From positions 62,001-126,000 of the forward strand of contig NZ_BCXG01000006.1 of the NCBI RefSeq assembly GCF_001894985.1: a stretch of 64,000 nucleotides of DNA, given 5' to 3'. Shown one piece after another: positions 1-8,036 of the stretch; the stretch's first letter is position 1, and each line of letters begins with the position of its first letter. The stretch comes from Rhodococcus tukisamuensis NBRC 100609. Its GTDB lineage: Bacteria; Actinomycetota; Actinomycetes; Mycobacteriales; Mycobacteriaceae. The notes below the pieces were generated by a model. That model saw nothing but the letters and a program-made list of their open reading frames with translations, was not told the origin of the DNA and did not search any database. Made by a program: the position numbers and the translations under genes.

Positions 1-496
1 ACCAGTGGTCGTCGATGGTGCTGGGCACGACGGTGAGGTTGGCGCCGAGGGCGTTCGCCACCAGGTACAGCGCCAGGCCGGGCAGCCCGATCAGCGCCGC
101 GAGCCCGACGCCGGGCAGCAGGTCGCGTCGCCAGTCCGGACGGGCGGGCAGGCCGATCCGGGCGGGGCCGAGGCCGCTGCGCCAGAGCAGGTAAAGCCCG
201 AGTGCGGCCCACGCACACAGCTTGGCGATGCCGAGCAACTGTCGGCCGAGGTCGATCCAGCCGACGGTGGACTGGGTGACGTTGAGCGCGACGGTCTGGT
301 CGGAGAGGACGCCGGGGGCGAGGGCGTCCTCGGTCAGCGACAGGATGCCGGACAGCCCGCTGAGCCCGAAGGTGACGAGCAGGACGACGGTTATCTCGAA
401 CCACAGCGCCCGTCGCTGCTCGGGCGTCGGCGCGGGCTCCGACGGAGCGGGGGCGTTCGGCCGCAGCCATTCGTCGAGCCTGGTCACCCGGGCCAC
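1..496 (-). CDS. CPBP-family intramembrane protease, N-terminal part (cut by window edge)
   Basis: Reading the minus strand from a GTG at 496 gives 165 codons open to the window edge. An acidic, proline-rich head (LDEWLRPNAPAPSEP) is followed by hydrophobic segments around residues 35-52, 95-110 and 125-145, ending in NLTVVPSTIDDHW. This layout matches the front half of actinobacterial CPBP (Abi/CAAX-type) intramembrane metalloproteases, whose catalytic EE and H motifs would lie beyond the edge. A second GTG at 487 is an equally possible start. It lies 28 bp downstream of the DUF2470 gene on the same strand and may be co-transcribed with it. The family call comes from the recognised N-terminal pattern only; no catalytic residue is visible. 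Confidence 0.7.
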   Translation of the reverse strand, partial: MARVTRLDEWLRPNAPAPSEPAPTPEQRRALWFEITVVLLVTFGLSGLSGILSLTEDALAPGVLSDQTVALNVTQSTVGWIDLGRQLLGIAKLCAWAALGLYLLWRSGLGPARIGLPARPDWRRDLLPGVGLAALIGLPGLALYLVANALGANLTVVPSTIDDHW

Positions 497-524
497 GGTA
501 GCCGACCGAGGCCGGCCGGCCGGT

Positions 525-1310
525 TCAGTGCCGGGCGCGCAGGCCGTTGACGAAGGGGCAGCCGACGAGCAGTCGCAGGGCCCGGCTCAGCGCGGCGGCG
601 TCGTCGACCGGGTCGCCGAAGGAGAGTCGGACGTCGTTGTCGGCGCCGCCACCCTCGGCGCCGGTGTCCTCCACCCGCAACCGGATGCCGTACCGGTCCA
701 GGCCGAGCGGCCGGACGCGGCCGCCGCGCAGGTGCCGGGGCAGCCGTCGGGCGAGCAGGTCCACCAGTTCGCCGTGGTCGGCCTCGAGGTGTTCGAGCCA
801 GTGGTCCTCGATCTCCCAGAACGGGTCGGGGCGGGCCGCGAGCAGGTCGTCCAGCGGGACCGGTTCGGCGCCGTGACTGTCCGCGACGACGGCGGAGTCC
901 AGTACCAGGCGCAGCAGGGTGGTGGTGTGCCCGACGTCGAGCAGTCCGGGGTCGGGGTGGTCGGTGGCAACGGCGGCGGCGAGCGCGCGGGAGGCCTCCG
1001 GGGGCACGGAGTGCAGTGCGCCGCGCAGCCAGACCAGCGAGCGCACCGGTTCCCGCAGGGAGAGCGGCGCCCGGTCGGTGAGTTCGAGGACGGCCGGCAG
1101 CCCGGCCCGGGAGGCCTGCCACGCCAGCGCGGTGGCGGCGGAGTCGGTGGGGACGGTGAGCACGACGTCGCCGCCCGCCCGCAGGTGCTGGACCGGCACG
1201 ACGACCGGGTCGCTGCCGTCGATGGCGAGGACCGCCTGGTGCGCGCGGGCGCAGGCGCTGCGCACCCGCTCCGCGGTCGACGGGCCAAGCGTGATCTCTG
1301 GCGTGCTCAT
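525..1310 (-). CDS. DUF2470 domain protein, likely iron-regulated (Rv3839-like)
   Basis: A 261-residue soluble protein. The C-terminal third (about 165-245) carries the DUF2470 pattern: LLARRLPRHLRG, then LGLDRYGIRLRVED and VRLSFGDPVDDAAALSRAL. DUF2470 domains are found in flavin- or heme-handling proteins of the pyridoxamine-oxidase-like/HugZ group. The N-terminal half resembles the split-barrel part, but I cannot see cofactor residues with certainty. The ATG at 1310 is chosen because it gives a conventional MSTPEITLGPST start; a GTG/ATG pair 10 codons upstream is possible. A good IdeR-type iron box lies 32 bp upstream. By synteny with pheA and the downstream phosphatase it matches M. tuberculosis Rv3839, which I recall as an IdeR-regulated gene of unknown reaction. 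Confidence 0.8.
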   Translation of the reverse strand: MSTPEITLGPSTAERVRSACARAHQAVLAIDGSDPVVVPVQHLRAGGDVVLTVPTDSAATALAWQASRAGLPAVLELTDRAPLSLREPVRSLVWLRGALHSVPPEASRALAAAVATDHPDPGLLDVGHTTTLLRLVLDSAVVADSHGAEPVPLDDLLAARPDPFWEIEDHWLEHLEADHGELVDLLARRLPRHLRGGRVRPLGLDRYGIRLRVEDTGAEGGGADNDVRLSFGDPVDDAAALSRALRLLVGCPFVNGLRARH

Positions 1311-1341
1311 CGGCGGGATCCCTTCGGTTACCGGCATCACA

Positions 1342-1360
1342 GTAGGTTAGCCATGCCTAA
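1342..1360 (-). promoter_or_regulatory. IdeR/DtxR-type iron box
   Basis: The 19 bases GTAGGTTAGCCATGCCTAA match the DtxR/IdeR consensus TTAGGTTAGGCTAACCTAA at 14 of 19 positions, with the left half nearly perfect. The site lies 32 bp upstream of the DUF2470 gene start on the minus strand and about 60 bp before the hypothetical gene on the plus strand. Iron-loaded IdeR would be expected to repress the DUF2470 gene here. Binding itself is inferred from the match. Confidence 0.65.
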
Positions 1361-1418
1361 GTTACGGGAGGGTGGCCGCGGAACGCAAGGGCCGTCGCCG
1401 CCGATTACCGTTGGGGGC

Positions 1419-2153
1419 GTGTCCACCCTGCTCACGCTGCAACCGCCTGCCCCGCGCGACCCGGAACCGCCCTTTGCCGGGCTGCTCTTCGAGGTCTGCG
1501 CCGACGTCGACGCCGTCCGGGCCCGCCGCCGCGGCGTCCTGTTCGGGCCGCCGGTGATCGCGGCAGGGGCCCTGCTGGCGGCGCCGGGCCAGGTTCCCGA
1601 CGAGCCGGTCTGCGTGCGCCTGGACGCCGACCCGGACCTGCTTCCCGCCTCGCCGCCACGGCCATCGCGCTTCGAGATCGACTGCAGCGCAGATCAACTC
1701 GACGACGTCGTCGCCCTCGCCCAGGGGGACCCGAAGCCCCTGCCCGCCCGGCTCGTGGTCTTCGTCGAACGCGGAGACCAGTCCCGCGGTTGGGCCGCCG
1801 AGTCCGCGGCGCGGATCGCCGACGCCGGGGCGCACCCCGGGCTCGACGTGGGTGCCGCCGCCGAGGACGTCGCCGACTTCCTCGCCGTCCTTGCGCACTC
1901 GGACGCCGGCTTCGTGGCCCGGGCCCGCACCGGCACCGAGGTGGTGGCGGTGCTCGCGGCCACGGTGGCGGCGCTGCGCGGCGACGACATCGCCGCCGCC
2001 TTCGCCGCGGCCGACCCGGTTCCGGTGGCCGCGCTCAGCCCCGCCGCGGCCGCGGCCGTGCGCGAGGTGCTGGTCGGTGTCGCCGTCGACGACGCGACGG
2101 AGGCCGAGTCGTACCTCTTCGAGCATGGGATTGCGGCAGACCTGAAGGGCTGA
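1419..2153 (+). CDS. conserved hypothetical protein upstream of pheA
   Basis: A 244-residue protein starting at a GTG (MSTLLTLQPPAPRDPEP). The frame stays open far upstream on this strand, but the start is placed here because the upstream part is antisense to the DUF2470 gene. The protein is alanine- and valine-rich without a signal peptide or membrane segment. It has PPFAGLLFEV at the front and a C-terminal region ending in ATEAESYLFEHGIAADLKG. I do not recognise a domain. It ends 16 bp before pheA on the same strand and may share its transcript. The reading is supported by strong GC3 bias and position, not by a motif. Confidence 0.6.
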   Translation: MSTLLTLQPPAPRDPEPPFAGLLFEVCADVDAVRARRRGVLFGPPVIAAGALLAAPGQVPDEPVCVRLDADPDLLPASPPRPSRFEIDCSADQLDDVVALAQGDPKPLPARLVVFVERGDQSRGWAAESAARIADAGAHPGLDVGAAAEDVADFLAVLAHSDAGFVARARTGTEVVAVLAATVAALRGDDIAAAFAAADPVPVAALSPAAAAAVREVLVGVAVDDATEAESYLFEHGIAADLKG

Positions 2154-2169
2154 ACAGTAGCCTGGACCC

Positions 2170-3090
2170 GTGCCACGCATCGCTTACTTCGGACCATCCG
2201 GGACCTTCACCGAGATGGCTCTGGCCAAGTTCGAGAAGGACGGTGCCTTCGACGGCCCGGTCGAGCGCATCGCCGCCCCGAGTCCGCCCGCGGCCCTCGA
2301 CCGCGTCCGCGACGGCGTCGTCGACGCGGCGGTCGTGCCGATCGAGAGCTCGGTGGAGGGGCCGGTCCCGCCCACCATGGATGCGCTGGCGTCGGGGGAG
2401 CGGCTGCAGATCGTCGCCGAGACCGAGCTCGACGTGCGCTTCACCATCGTCGGCCGGCCTGGCACCACGCTCGACCAGGTGCGCACGATCCGGGCCTACC
2501 CCGTCGCCTCGGCCCAGGTGCGGCTCTGGCTCGAACGGAACCTGCCGGACGTGCGGCTCGAGTCCGCGTCCTCGAACGCCGGCGCCGCGGAGGACGTGGC
2601 CGCGGGCCTGGCCGACGCGGCGGTCTCCACCGCGCTGGCCGGCGAGCGGCTGGGTCTGAGCGTGCTGGCCGCCTCGGTCGCCGACGTCGACGGCGCCCGC
2701 ACCAGGTTCGTCCTGGTCACCCGGCCCGCGCCGCCCCCCGCGCCGACCGGGGCCGACCGCACCGCGGTGGTGCTGCAGCTCAGCAACGAGCCCGGCTCCC
2801 TGGTCGGTGCAATGTCCGAATTCTCCACTCGTGGAATCGATCTCACCCGGATTGAGTCCCGGCCGACGCGCATCGAGTTCGGCACCTACCGGTTCTTCCT
2901 GGACTGCATCGGGCATCTCGAGGACGCGGCCGTCGCGGAGGCGCTCAAGGCCCTGCACCGCAAGCACACGGTCCGGTTCCTCGGGTCGTGGCCGGCGGCG
3001 ACGCCGGGTGGGCAGCCTCCGCCGTCGGACGAGGAGGCGAGTCAGTGGCTGCGCCGGATCGGCGCGGGCGAACCGGACGGGGAGCAGTGA
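2170..3090 (+). CDS. pheA: prephenate dehydratase
   Basis: A 306-residue monofunctional prephenate dehydratase, which converts prephenate to phenylpyruvate in phenylalanine synthesis. It opens with IAYFGPSGTFTEMAL, the family's usual beginning. The catalytic domain runs to about residue 185 (VPIESSVEGPV around 56-66, TRFVLVTRP around 177-185). A C-terminal ACT domain at about 195-275 carries NEPGSLVGAMSEF and the ESRPTR motif that binds phenylalanine for feedback control. The GTG start is preceded by a short spacer after the hypothetical gene. The next gene begins one base after the stop, so the two are surely co-transcribed. Length and domain order are normal for actinobacteria. Confidence 0.96.
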   Translation: MPRIAYFGPSGTFTEMALAKFEKDGAFDGPVERIAAPSPPAALDRVRDGVVDAAVVPIESSVEGPVPPTMDALASGERLQIVAETELDVRFTIVGRPGTTLDQVRTIRAYPVASAQVRLWLERNLPDVRLESASSNAGAAEDVAAGLADAAVSTALAGERLGLSVLAASVADVDGARTRFVLVTRPAPPPAPTGADRTAVVLQLSNEPGSLVGAMSEFSTRGIDLTRIESRPTRIEFGTYRFFLDCIGHLEDAAVAEALKALHRKHTVRFLGSWPAATPGGQPPPSDEEASQWLRRIGAGEPDGEQ

Positions 3091-3091
3091 C

Positions 3092-3757
3092 ATGGCGGGC
3101 AAGCTGATCCTGGTCCGGCACGGCCAGACTGAGGCCAACGTGGGCCTGCGGCTGGACACCCGGCTGCCCGGAGCCCGGCTCACCGAGGTCGGCGAGGGGC
3201 AGGCGCGGGAGTTCGGCAGTCGGCTCGTCGGTACCTCGCCGCTGGCCGTGGTGGCCTCGGAGGCGTTGCGCGCCAGGCAGACCGCTCGGTGGGTCGAGCG
3301 GGCGTCGGGCGTCGCGGTGCAGGTGCGCGAGGGGATTCACGAGGCCCAGGCGGGTGACCTCGAGGACCGGGCCGACCGCGCCTCCCACGAGCTGTTCGCC
3401 AAGGTCTTCCACGCCTGGCATGCCGGCGACCTGGCGGCGAGGATCCCCGGCGGCGAGTCCGGCGAGGACGTCCTCGAGCGCTACGTCCCGGTGCTGAGCG
3501 CGCTGCGCCGGGAGTTCCTCGAGGCGCCCGGCGCCGGGGGCGACGTGCTGGTGGTCAGCCACGGCGCGGCGATCCGGCTGGTGGCCGGGTACCTCGCCGG
3601 GATGGACGGCACGTTCTCCGCGCGCACCCACCTGGACAACACCCAGACCGTCGAGCTGGTGCCGACCGCCGGCGGCGGCTGGCAGTGTGTGCGCTGGGGC
3701 GCAGTGCTGCCCCCGTTCGATCTCGCCCCCGTGGTGCCCGACGATCCCATGGGCTGA
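3092..3757 (+). CDS. histidine phosphatase family protein (phosphoglycerate mutase-like, Rv3837c-like)
   Basis: A 221-residue member of the histidine phosphatase superfamily. The phospho-accepting motif LVRHGQTEAN lies at residues 6-15. The second catalytic histidine is in VVSHGAAIR at about 154-162. Other family features are SEALRARQTARWV and the acid/base region GIHEAQAGDLEDR. It may be a broad-specificity phosphatase rather than a glycolytic mutase, as is common for this subfamily. The start lies one base after the pheA stop, a pairing kept in M. tuberculosis (Rv3838c-Rv3837c). In that genome the next gene is the small zincin found here at 45370, so this gene marks the left border of the inserted region. 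Confidence 0.9.
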   Translation: MAGKLILVRHGQTEANVGLRLDTRLPGARLTEVGEGQAREFGSRLVGTSPLAVVASEALRARQTARWVERASGVAVQVREGIHEAQAGDLEDRADRASHELFAKVFHAWHAGDLAARIPGGESGEDVLERYVPVLSALRREFLEAPGAGGDVLVVSHGAAIRLVAGYLAGMDGTFSARTHLDNTQTVELVPTAGGGWQCVRWGAVLPPFDLAPVVPDDPMG

Positions 3758-3781
3758 CCGCTCGGCGCGCCTGTCATGCGT

Positions 3782-3813
3782 TTGACCGACGGGGGTGCCG
3801 CCGGTCGGGTCAA
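3782..3813. promoter_or_regulatory. inverted repeat ahead of tetR
   Basis: TTGACC at 3782-3787 and GGTCAA at 3808-3813 form an inverted repeat with a 20-bp spacer, and GAC/GTC flanks extend the symmetry imperfectly. It lies 38 bp upstream of the TetR gene start at 3852. Self-regulation by that TetR is a reasonable guess, but the long spacer is unusual and the site is weak. Confidence 0.3.
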
Positions 3814-3851
3814 GCGGACCATTCGGGCAGGTCGATGCGTATTCTGAAGCG

Positions 3852-4466
3852 GTGACGGAGCGAGTTGACAAGCGCACCCTGCGATACGCAGGGCGGCGTG
3901 AGGAGCTGCTCGCGGCGGTCACCGACTACGTGATCGCGAACGGCGTCGGCGAGCAGTCGATCCGGCCGCTGGCGCAGGCGGCCGGGGTCTCGCACGCGTC
4001 GCTGCTCAACCACTTCGGCAGCAAGGAAGAGTTGCTCAGCGCGGTCGTGGAGAACCTCCGGCAAGGGTCGATCCCGATGGCGCTGGGCACGGAGGGCGAC
4101 GACCCGGTGGAGCTGCTCAAGCGGTGGTGGGCTGCCCGCACCACACCTGAGGCACTGCCCCGGTTCCGGCTGATGTTCGAGATCTACGCGCAGGCGTTGC
4201 TGGATCCGGCGCGCTTCGAGCAGTTCCTCGAACACTTCGTCGGCGAGTGGCTGGCCGCGCTCGAGGTGGGGTTGCGCCGCGCGGACTGCCCGCCGGACCG
4301 GGTGGCCGACACGGCAACCCTGATCCTCGCCCAGGTCCGCGGGCTGCTGCTGGACCTGCTGGCCACCGGTGATCGGGACCGTGTTGACCGGGCGTTCCTG
4401 TTGTTCGCCGACACCATCGACATCTACGTCCGTTCCTGGCAGTCAGCCGGGCGAAAGGTCGACTGA
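3852..4466 (+). CDS. TetR/AcrR family transcriptional regulator
   Basis: A 204-residue regulator starting at GTG (VTERVDKRTLRYAGRREELL). The N-terminal HTH is clear: AAVTDYVIANGVGEQSIRPLAQAAGVSHASLLNHFGSKEELLSAVV at about 17-62, where HASLLNHF replaces the usual xxLYYHF. The C-terminal ligand domain is helical and family-typical in length. An upstream GTG at 3795 would add 19 residues, but MPPVGSSGPFGQVDAYSEA looks unlike coding sequence for this family. The gene faces the secreted lipase on the same strand with about 240 bp between, and it may control the lipase. Ligand unknown. Confidence 0.85.
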   Translation: MTERVDKRTLRYAGRREELLAAVTDYVIANGVGEQSIRPLAQAAGVSHASLLNHFGSKEELLSAVVENLRQGSIPMALGTEGDDPVELLKRWWAARTTPEALPRFRLMFEIYAQALLDPARFEQFLEHFVGEWLAALEVGLRRADCPPDRVADTATLILAQVRGLLLDLLATGDRDRVDRAFLLFADTIDIYVRSWQSAGRKVD

Positions 4467-4468
4467 CT

Positions 4469-4484
4469 CCCGCCACGTGGCGGG
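4469..4484 (+). terminator. short hairpin after tetR
   Basis: CCCGCCAC/GTGGCGGG form a perfect 16-base palindrome starting 3 bases after the TetR stop codon. It could fold into a GC-rich hairpin but has no T-run, so it is a weak terminator candidate. Confidence 0.3.
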
Positions 4485-4630
4485 CTACCGGAGTCCGCGC
4501 TCGGTGAGGGCGGCACGAATCGACGCCGGTCCTCGACCAGCTTGTTCCGTGGACCCGGGCGATGAGGTCCGTGCGCGACGCCGCGCTCGTGTCGGCCTGA
4601 GTTCGGTTGCGCTGCCCGGAGCGATTGATT

Positions 4631-4646
4631 GACCAGACGGTAGGTC
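4631..4646. promoter_or_regulatory. GACC-N8-GGTC inverted repeat upstream of lipase
   Basis: GACC at 4631-4634 and GGTC at 4643-4646 are separated by 8 bp. With flanks this reads TTGACC...GGTCTAA, which shares the TTGACC/GGTCAA half-sites of the repeat before the TetR gene. It lies about 64 bp upstream of the lipase start. The shared half-site suggests the TetR gene at 3852 may bind both places; this is inference. Confidence 0.35.
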
Positions 4647-4709
4647 TAACTTATGGTCGGTGTGCCCGGTCCGCAAGGTGACCGGGCGCACACTCGTGAG
4701 GAGATCAAG

Positions 4710-5888
4710 TTGACCCGTCGTCTACGCGCCGCGCTCGTGAGCACGGGCCTGTGCCTGGCCGTCGCGGCAGGTTTGGCTGCCCCGGCCGCCGCCGCGCCCG
4801 TCGCCGCTGACCGGCCGGGCACGGTCACGTCGGTCCAGGACCAGCCGGCCGACCGGCAGCTGCCGGGTGCCGCGAAGTCCTCGCTGGTGACGTACTGGTC
4901 GCAGGGGCCGCAGGACAGGCCGATGCTCAGTACCGGGACCGTTTACCTGCCGCAGGGCACGGCACCGGAGGGCGGCTGGCCGGTCATCTCCTTCGCCCAC
5001 GGCACCACCGGTGTGGCGGACCAGTGCGCCCCGTCGGCCAACCCGCTGAACGAGCGCAGCGTCCGGTCCTACAGGCATTGGCTGGACCAGGGATACGCCG
5101 TCGTGGCCACCGACTACGTCGGCCTCGGCACCGCGGGCGTGCATCCCTACCTGGACGGTCGCTCCGCCGCGCACAGCGTCGTCGACATGGTGCGGGCCGC
5201 TCGTTCCGTCGAGCCGGCCCTCTCGTCCAAGTGGGTCGCGATGGGCCAGTCCCAGGGCGGCCAGGCGACGATGTTCGCCGCGAACCTCGCGACCTCGTAC
5301 GCGCCGGAGCTCGACTACCTCGGCGCCGTCGCCACCGGGGTGCCGTCGAACATCGAGAACCTGCTGCCGCTCGGCGGCCCGGCGTTCCCGAAGCTGCCGC
5401 TCAAGGGCACCACCGTGTACATGGCCAACGCGCTCGACGGCCTGCGTGCGGCCCGACCGGACGTCGACGTCGACTCGTACCTGAGCCCGCTCGGTCGCAC
5501 CATCCTCGACGACGTCGAGAACAACATCTGCTACGCGGAGGCCCGTACCAAGTACGCCGACGTCTCGCTGGGTCAGTTGCTGTCCAGGTCGATCGACACG
5601 CCGGCCTTCACGGCCGCGGCGCGCAAGATCCTCACCGTGCCTACGGCGGGCTACGACCGGCCGGTCTTCATCGGCCAGGGCCTGAACGACATCGACGTCC
5701 CGGCCCCGCTGACGCTGAAGCTGGCCGCCGACCTCGCGGCGAACAACGTCGACCTCGCGTTCCGCACCTACCCGACCGACCACCTCGGGACGGTGCCGGC
5801 GTCGGAGGCGGACAGCACGCCGTTCGTCGCCGCGCTCTTTGCCGGCGAGAAGCCGTGCACGGGTATCTCCTGCTCCGGTTCCAGCTAG
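4710..5888 (+). CDS. secreted lipase (LIP-family alpha/beta hydrolase)
   Basis: A 392-residue exported esterase/lipase. The TTG at 4710 is chosen because GAGGAG sits 6-7 bases upstream and because it yields a clean signal peptide: TRRLRAAL, a hydrophobic core, then cleavage near APAAAAPVA. The mature part carries ISFAHGTTGVADQCAPS (oxyanion region), VATDYVGLGT and the nucleophile elbow GQSQGG. The likely charge-relay residues are the Asp in GLNDIDVPAP and the His in TDHLGT. This order matches the secretory lipase (LIP) family, which hydrolyses acyl esters outside the cell. A large hairpin follows the stop. The TetR gene upstream may regulate it. Confidence 0.85.
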   Translation: MTRRLRAALVSTGLCLAVAAGLAAPAAAAPVAADRPGTVTSVQDQPADRQLPGAAKSSLVTYWSQGPQDRPMLSTGTVYLPQGTAPEGGWPVISFAHGTTGVADQCAPSANPLNERSVRSYRHWLDQGYAVVATDYVGLGTAGVHPYLDGRSAAHSVVDMVRAARSVEPALSSKWVAMGQSQGGQATMFAANLATSYAPELDYLGAVATGVPSNIENLLPLGGPAFPKLPLKGTTVYMANALDGLRAARPDVDVDSYLSPLGRTILDDVENNICYAEARTKYADVSLGQLLSRSIDTPAFTAAARKILTVPTAGYDRPVFIGQGLNDIDVPAPLTLKLAADLAANNVDLAFRTYPTDHLGTVPASEADSTPFVAALFAGEKPCTGISCSGSS

Positions 5889-5893
5889 TCGAT

Positions 5894-5932
5894 GGCCCTG
5901 GTCGGCGAGATCAGACCTCGCCGACCAGGGCC
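5894..5932. terminator. bidirectional terminator between lipase and espG
   Basis: GGCCCTGGTCGGCGAG at 5894-5909 pairs perfectly with CTCGCCGACCAGGGCC at 5917-5932 around a 7-base loop (16-bp stem). It lies between two convergent genes and overlaps the last codons of the espG-like gene. Confidence 0.75.
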
Positions 5933-6723
5933 CCCACGGCCTGCCGGACCCGGGCGTCGCCGCCCGGTCCGAGCGTGGACCAGGCAGTACCGTCGGTGGC
6001 GGTGCTCGAGGTGCCGAGGATCCGGCCGTGGTCGGTGTCGATCACCGCGACCGGTGCGCCCAGCGGTGCGGACCGGCCGTCCGCGCGGCGCATCGCGACG
6101 ATCTCGGTGCGGGCGAAGCAGGTGGCCAGCGCGGCGGCCAGCACCCCGGCCTCGCGGGCCGCGACGCCGAGGGTGGCGAGCTTCCGGGCGGTCGCAGCCG
6201 GGTCCGCGCAGTCCGACAGGGCCTCGACGAGCCCCGCAGTGACGGCGTTGACGGGTTCGAACATCAGTGGCCGCGCGAAACCCGCAGTGCCGCACAGGAG
6301 GTCCCGAATCGGAACCGAACAGGGTTGCAGCACAACGGAGTTCTCCTCACAGTGGGCCACGACCCCGCCGAGCGGGCCTAGCGCCACGCACAGTCGGCCG
6401 CCGTCGCCGTCGCCGGTGTAGCGGCGCAGCGCGACCTCCCGGTCCGGCCGGGCCAGGGTCCGCAGTCGGTCCGCGAGGTCCGGGTGCGGGTCGCCGTGGT
6501 CGAGCAGGCCGCGGCCGGTGAGGGTACGGGCCGCCCCGACGAAGGCGGCGTCGCGGGCCGCGGCGGTGTCGAATCGTGATGACGCGTCCAGCGCCACCGG
6601 CAGTTCGTCGATGCGCAGCAGGTGGACCAGCAGGCCCAGTTCGTCGAGGGTGAGGGTCGCGGAGGGCAGCCCGGCGGGCCCGAGCACCGCGCCGGAGGTC
6701 AGCACCGCGGGCGTCTCGATCAC
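5911..6723 (-). CDS. EspG-family ESX secretion-associated chaperone
   Basis: A 270-residue protein. The GTG start at 6723 overlaps the stop of the PPE gene by 4 bases (GTGA). The front reads IETPAVLTSGAVLGPAGLPSATLTLDELGLLVHLLRIDELP, typical of EspG (PF14011). EspG proteins are cytosolic chaperones that bind the tip of matching PE-PPE dimers and hand them to a type VII (ESX) secretion machine. The middle has REVALRRYTG, and ALGPLGGVVAHCEENSVVLQP is in keeping with the family beta-sheet. As last gene of a PE-PPE-EspG operon it should serve the two genes before it. Which ESX system is served cannot be told from this window. Confidence 0.82.
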   Translation of the reverse strand: MIETPAVLTSGAVLGPAGLPSATLTLDELGLLVHLLRIDELPVALDASSRFDTAAARDAAFVGAARTLTGRGLLDHGDPHPDLADRLRTLARPDREVALRRYTGDGDGGRLCVALGPLGGVVAHCEENSVVLQPCSVPIRDLLCGTAGFARPLMFEPVNAVTAGLVEALSDCADPAATARKLATLGVAAREAGVLAAALATCFARTEIVAMRRADGRSAPLGAPVAVIDTDHGRILGTSSTATDGTAWSTLGPGGDARVRQAVGALVGEV

Positions 6724-8012
6724 GACGAGAAGTCCGGGTCCGCGCCGATCACCGACGGGATCACCACCCGGCCGTCGCCGAAGTGCTCGAACCCGCGCAG
6801 GTAGTCGGGCGTGTGGTGCAGCTCGTCCTCGCCGGCCCCGCGGGCGGCGCCGGTCATCGGTGCCCCCACCGGCCCGCCGCGGGCCGACGCCGCGGCCGTG
6901 TCGGCGCGCGACTGGTCCGGGCGCAACGCGTCGGGGAGGGGTGTCGTGCCGGCGCCGGGGGCATGCCCGGTGCCCCCGCCGGCCGCCCCTCCGCCTAGCT
7001 GGCTGCTGCCCCCGGCCGATGCCGCGCCTCCGGAGTACCCCGACGCGTCGGCATCGGCTGCGCTGCCGGAATGACCTGCGCTGCCGGAGTATCCACGTCC
7101 GCTGAACCCGACGGCCCGGGTCGCCGTCGATCCCGGTCTGCCGTCGCCGCCACGAGGGCCACCCTCGCCGCGCGCACCGGTGACGTGCCCGCCGGTGCCG
7201 TCGCCACGACCGGTGGCGCCGGGACCGGGTCCGATGACACCGCCGGTCAGGGCGGAGACTGCGTTCGGTGCGAGGGACGTGGCGCTGGAGGCCGCGGTGC
7301 CCAGGCCGGACCCCGCGATCGAGCCGGCCTGCGACGCCGCGCCGACCACAGCCGGGTTCTGCGCCTGTGCCAGCGCGGCCGCCACCGCGGCCCCGGCCGG
7401 GGTGGTCCGGAAGTCGTCGAACGCACTGCCGGCGGTCGCCGCCGCCGGTCCGTCGCCGTCGGAGGCCCGCGGCCCGTTCGCCAACGGTGGTGGGGGAGTG
7501 AAGGACTGGGGCGACGCTGCTGCCGTCGACGCGGACTCGTACGCCTCCATCACCAGCCCGGCCCGCACATCCATGGCCCGGTCCGCGGCCTCCGCGGCGG
7601 CGCCCGCGCCGACCAGCGTCCCGCCTACGGTGTGCGCCAACACCTTCGCGGTCTTCACCGCCGCGATCTCGGCGATGCTGGGCATCGCGAGCCGGGCGAC
7701 GGTGTGGGCGGTGGCCTCGGCGCCGGCCTTGCTCGCGGTGACGGCGGCCAGTGTGCCCGCCTCCTGCGTCCACGCGTGGAACGGCACCAGCTTCGCCAGC
7801 GCGGCGTCGGCGGCGAGGCCCTCCCAGCCGACGCCCAGCTCGGCCACCACCCTGGTCATCGTCAGGGTCGCGTCGGTCAGGGCGGCGGTCAGCGCCGTCC
7901 AGGCGGCGCTCGCGGCGGTCAGCGCGACCGGGCCGACGCCGGCGTTGAGCGAGGTCGAGTTCACGGTGGCACCACGCGGCAGCCAGACCACGCCGGTGAA
8001 TCCCAGGGTCAT
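6720..8012 (-). CDS. PPE-like ESX substrate
   Basis: A 430-residue protein with an N-terminal PPE-like helical domain (about 1-165). It opens MTLGFTGVVWLPRGATVNSTSLN instead of carrying the Pro-Pro-Glu signature. The family W-x-G turn is present as GWEGLAADAALAKL with a following HAWTQEAG helix. The C-terminal 250 residues are low-complexity, rich in Gly, Ala and Ser (for example GGHVTGARGEGGPRGGDGRPG), and probably disordered or surface-exposed after secretion. It is the middle gene of PE-PPE-EspG and should pair with the PE-like protein for export by an ESX system. Loss of the literal PPE motif is common in Rhodococcus and Nocardia homologues. Confidence 0.75.
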   Translation of the reverse strand: MTLGFTGVVWLPRGATVNSTSLNAGVGPVALTAASAAWTALTAALTDATLTMTRVVAELGVGWEGLAADAALAKLVPFHAWTQEAGTLAAVTASKAGAEATAHTVARLAMPSIAEIAAVKTAKVLAHTVGGTLVGAGAAAEAADRAMDVRAGLVMEAYESASTAAASPQSFTPPPPLANGPRASDGDGPAAATAGSAFDDFRTTPAGAAVAAALAQAQNPAVVGAASQAGSIAGSGLGTAASSATSLAPNAVSALTGGVIGPGPGATGRGDGTGGHVTGARGEGGPRGGDGRPGSTATRAVGFSGRGYSGSAGHSGSAADADASGYSGGAASAGGSSQLGGGAAGGGTGHAPGAGTTPLPDALRPDQSRADTAAASARGGPVGAPMTGAARGAGEDELHHTPDYLRGFEHFGDGRVVIPSVIGADPDFSS

Positions 8013-8036
8013 GTCGGTGTCTCCTCGGGGCGGTGC

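Noticed and set aside
222-1418. Long open frame continuing upstream of the hypothetical gene at 1419 on the plus strand
   Set aside because: It is antisense to the DUF2470 gene, which has domain support and an iron box; the frame is open only because of GC3 bias.
5911-7773. 620-codon minus-strand frame containing the EspG-like gene
   Set aside because: Its upstream part overlaps the PPE-like gene in another frame and is Arg/Gly-rich; the GTG at 6723 with a GTGA overlap is the sensible start.
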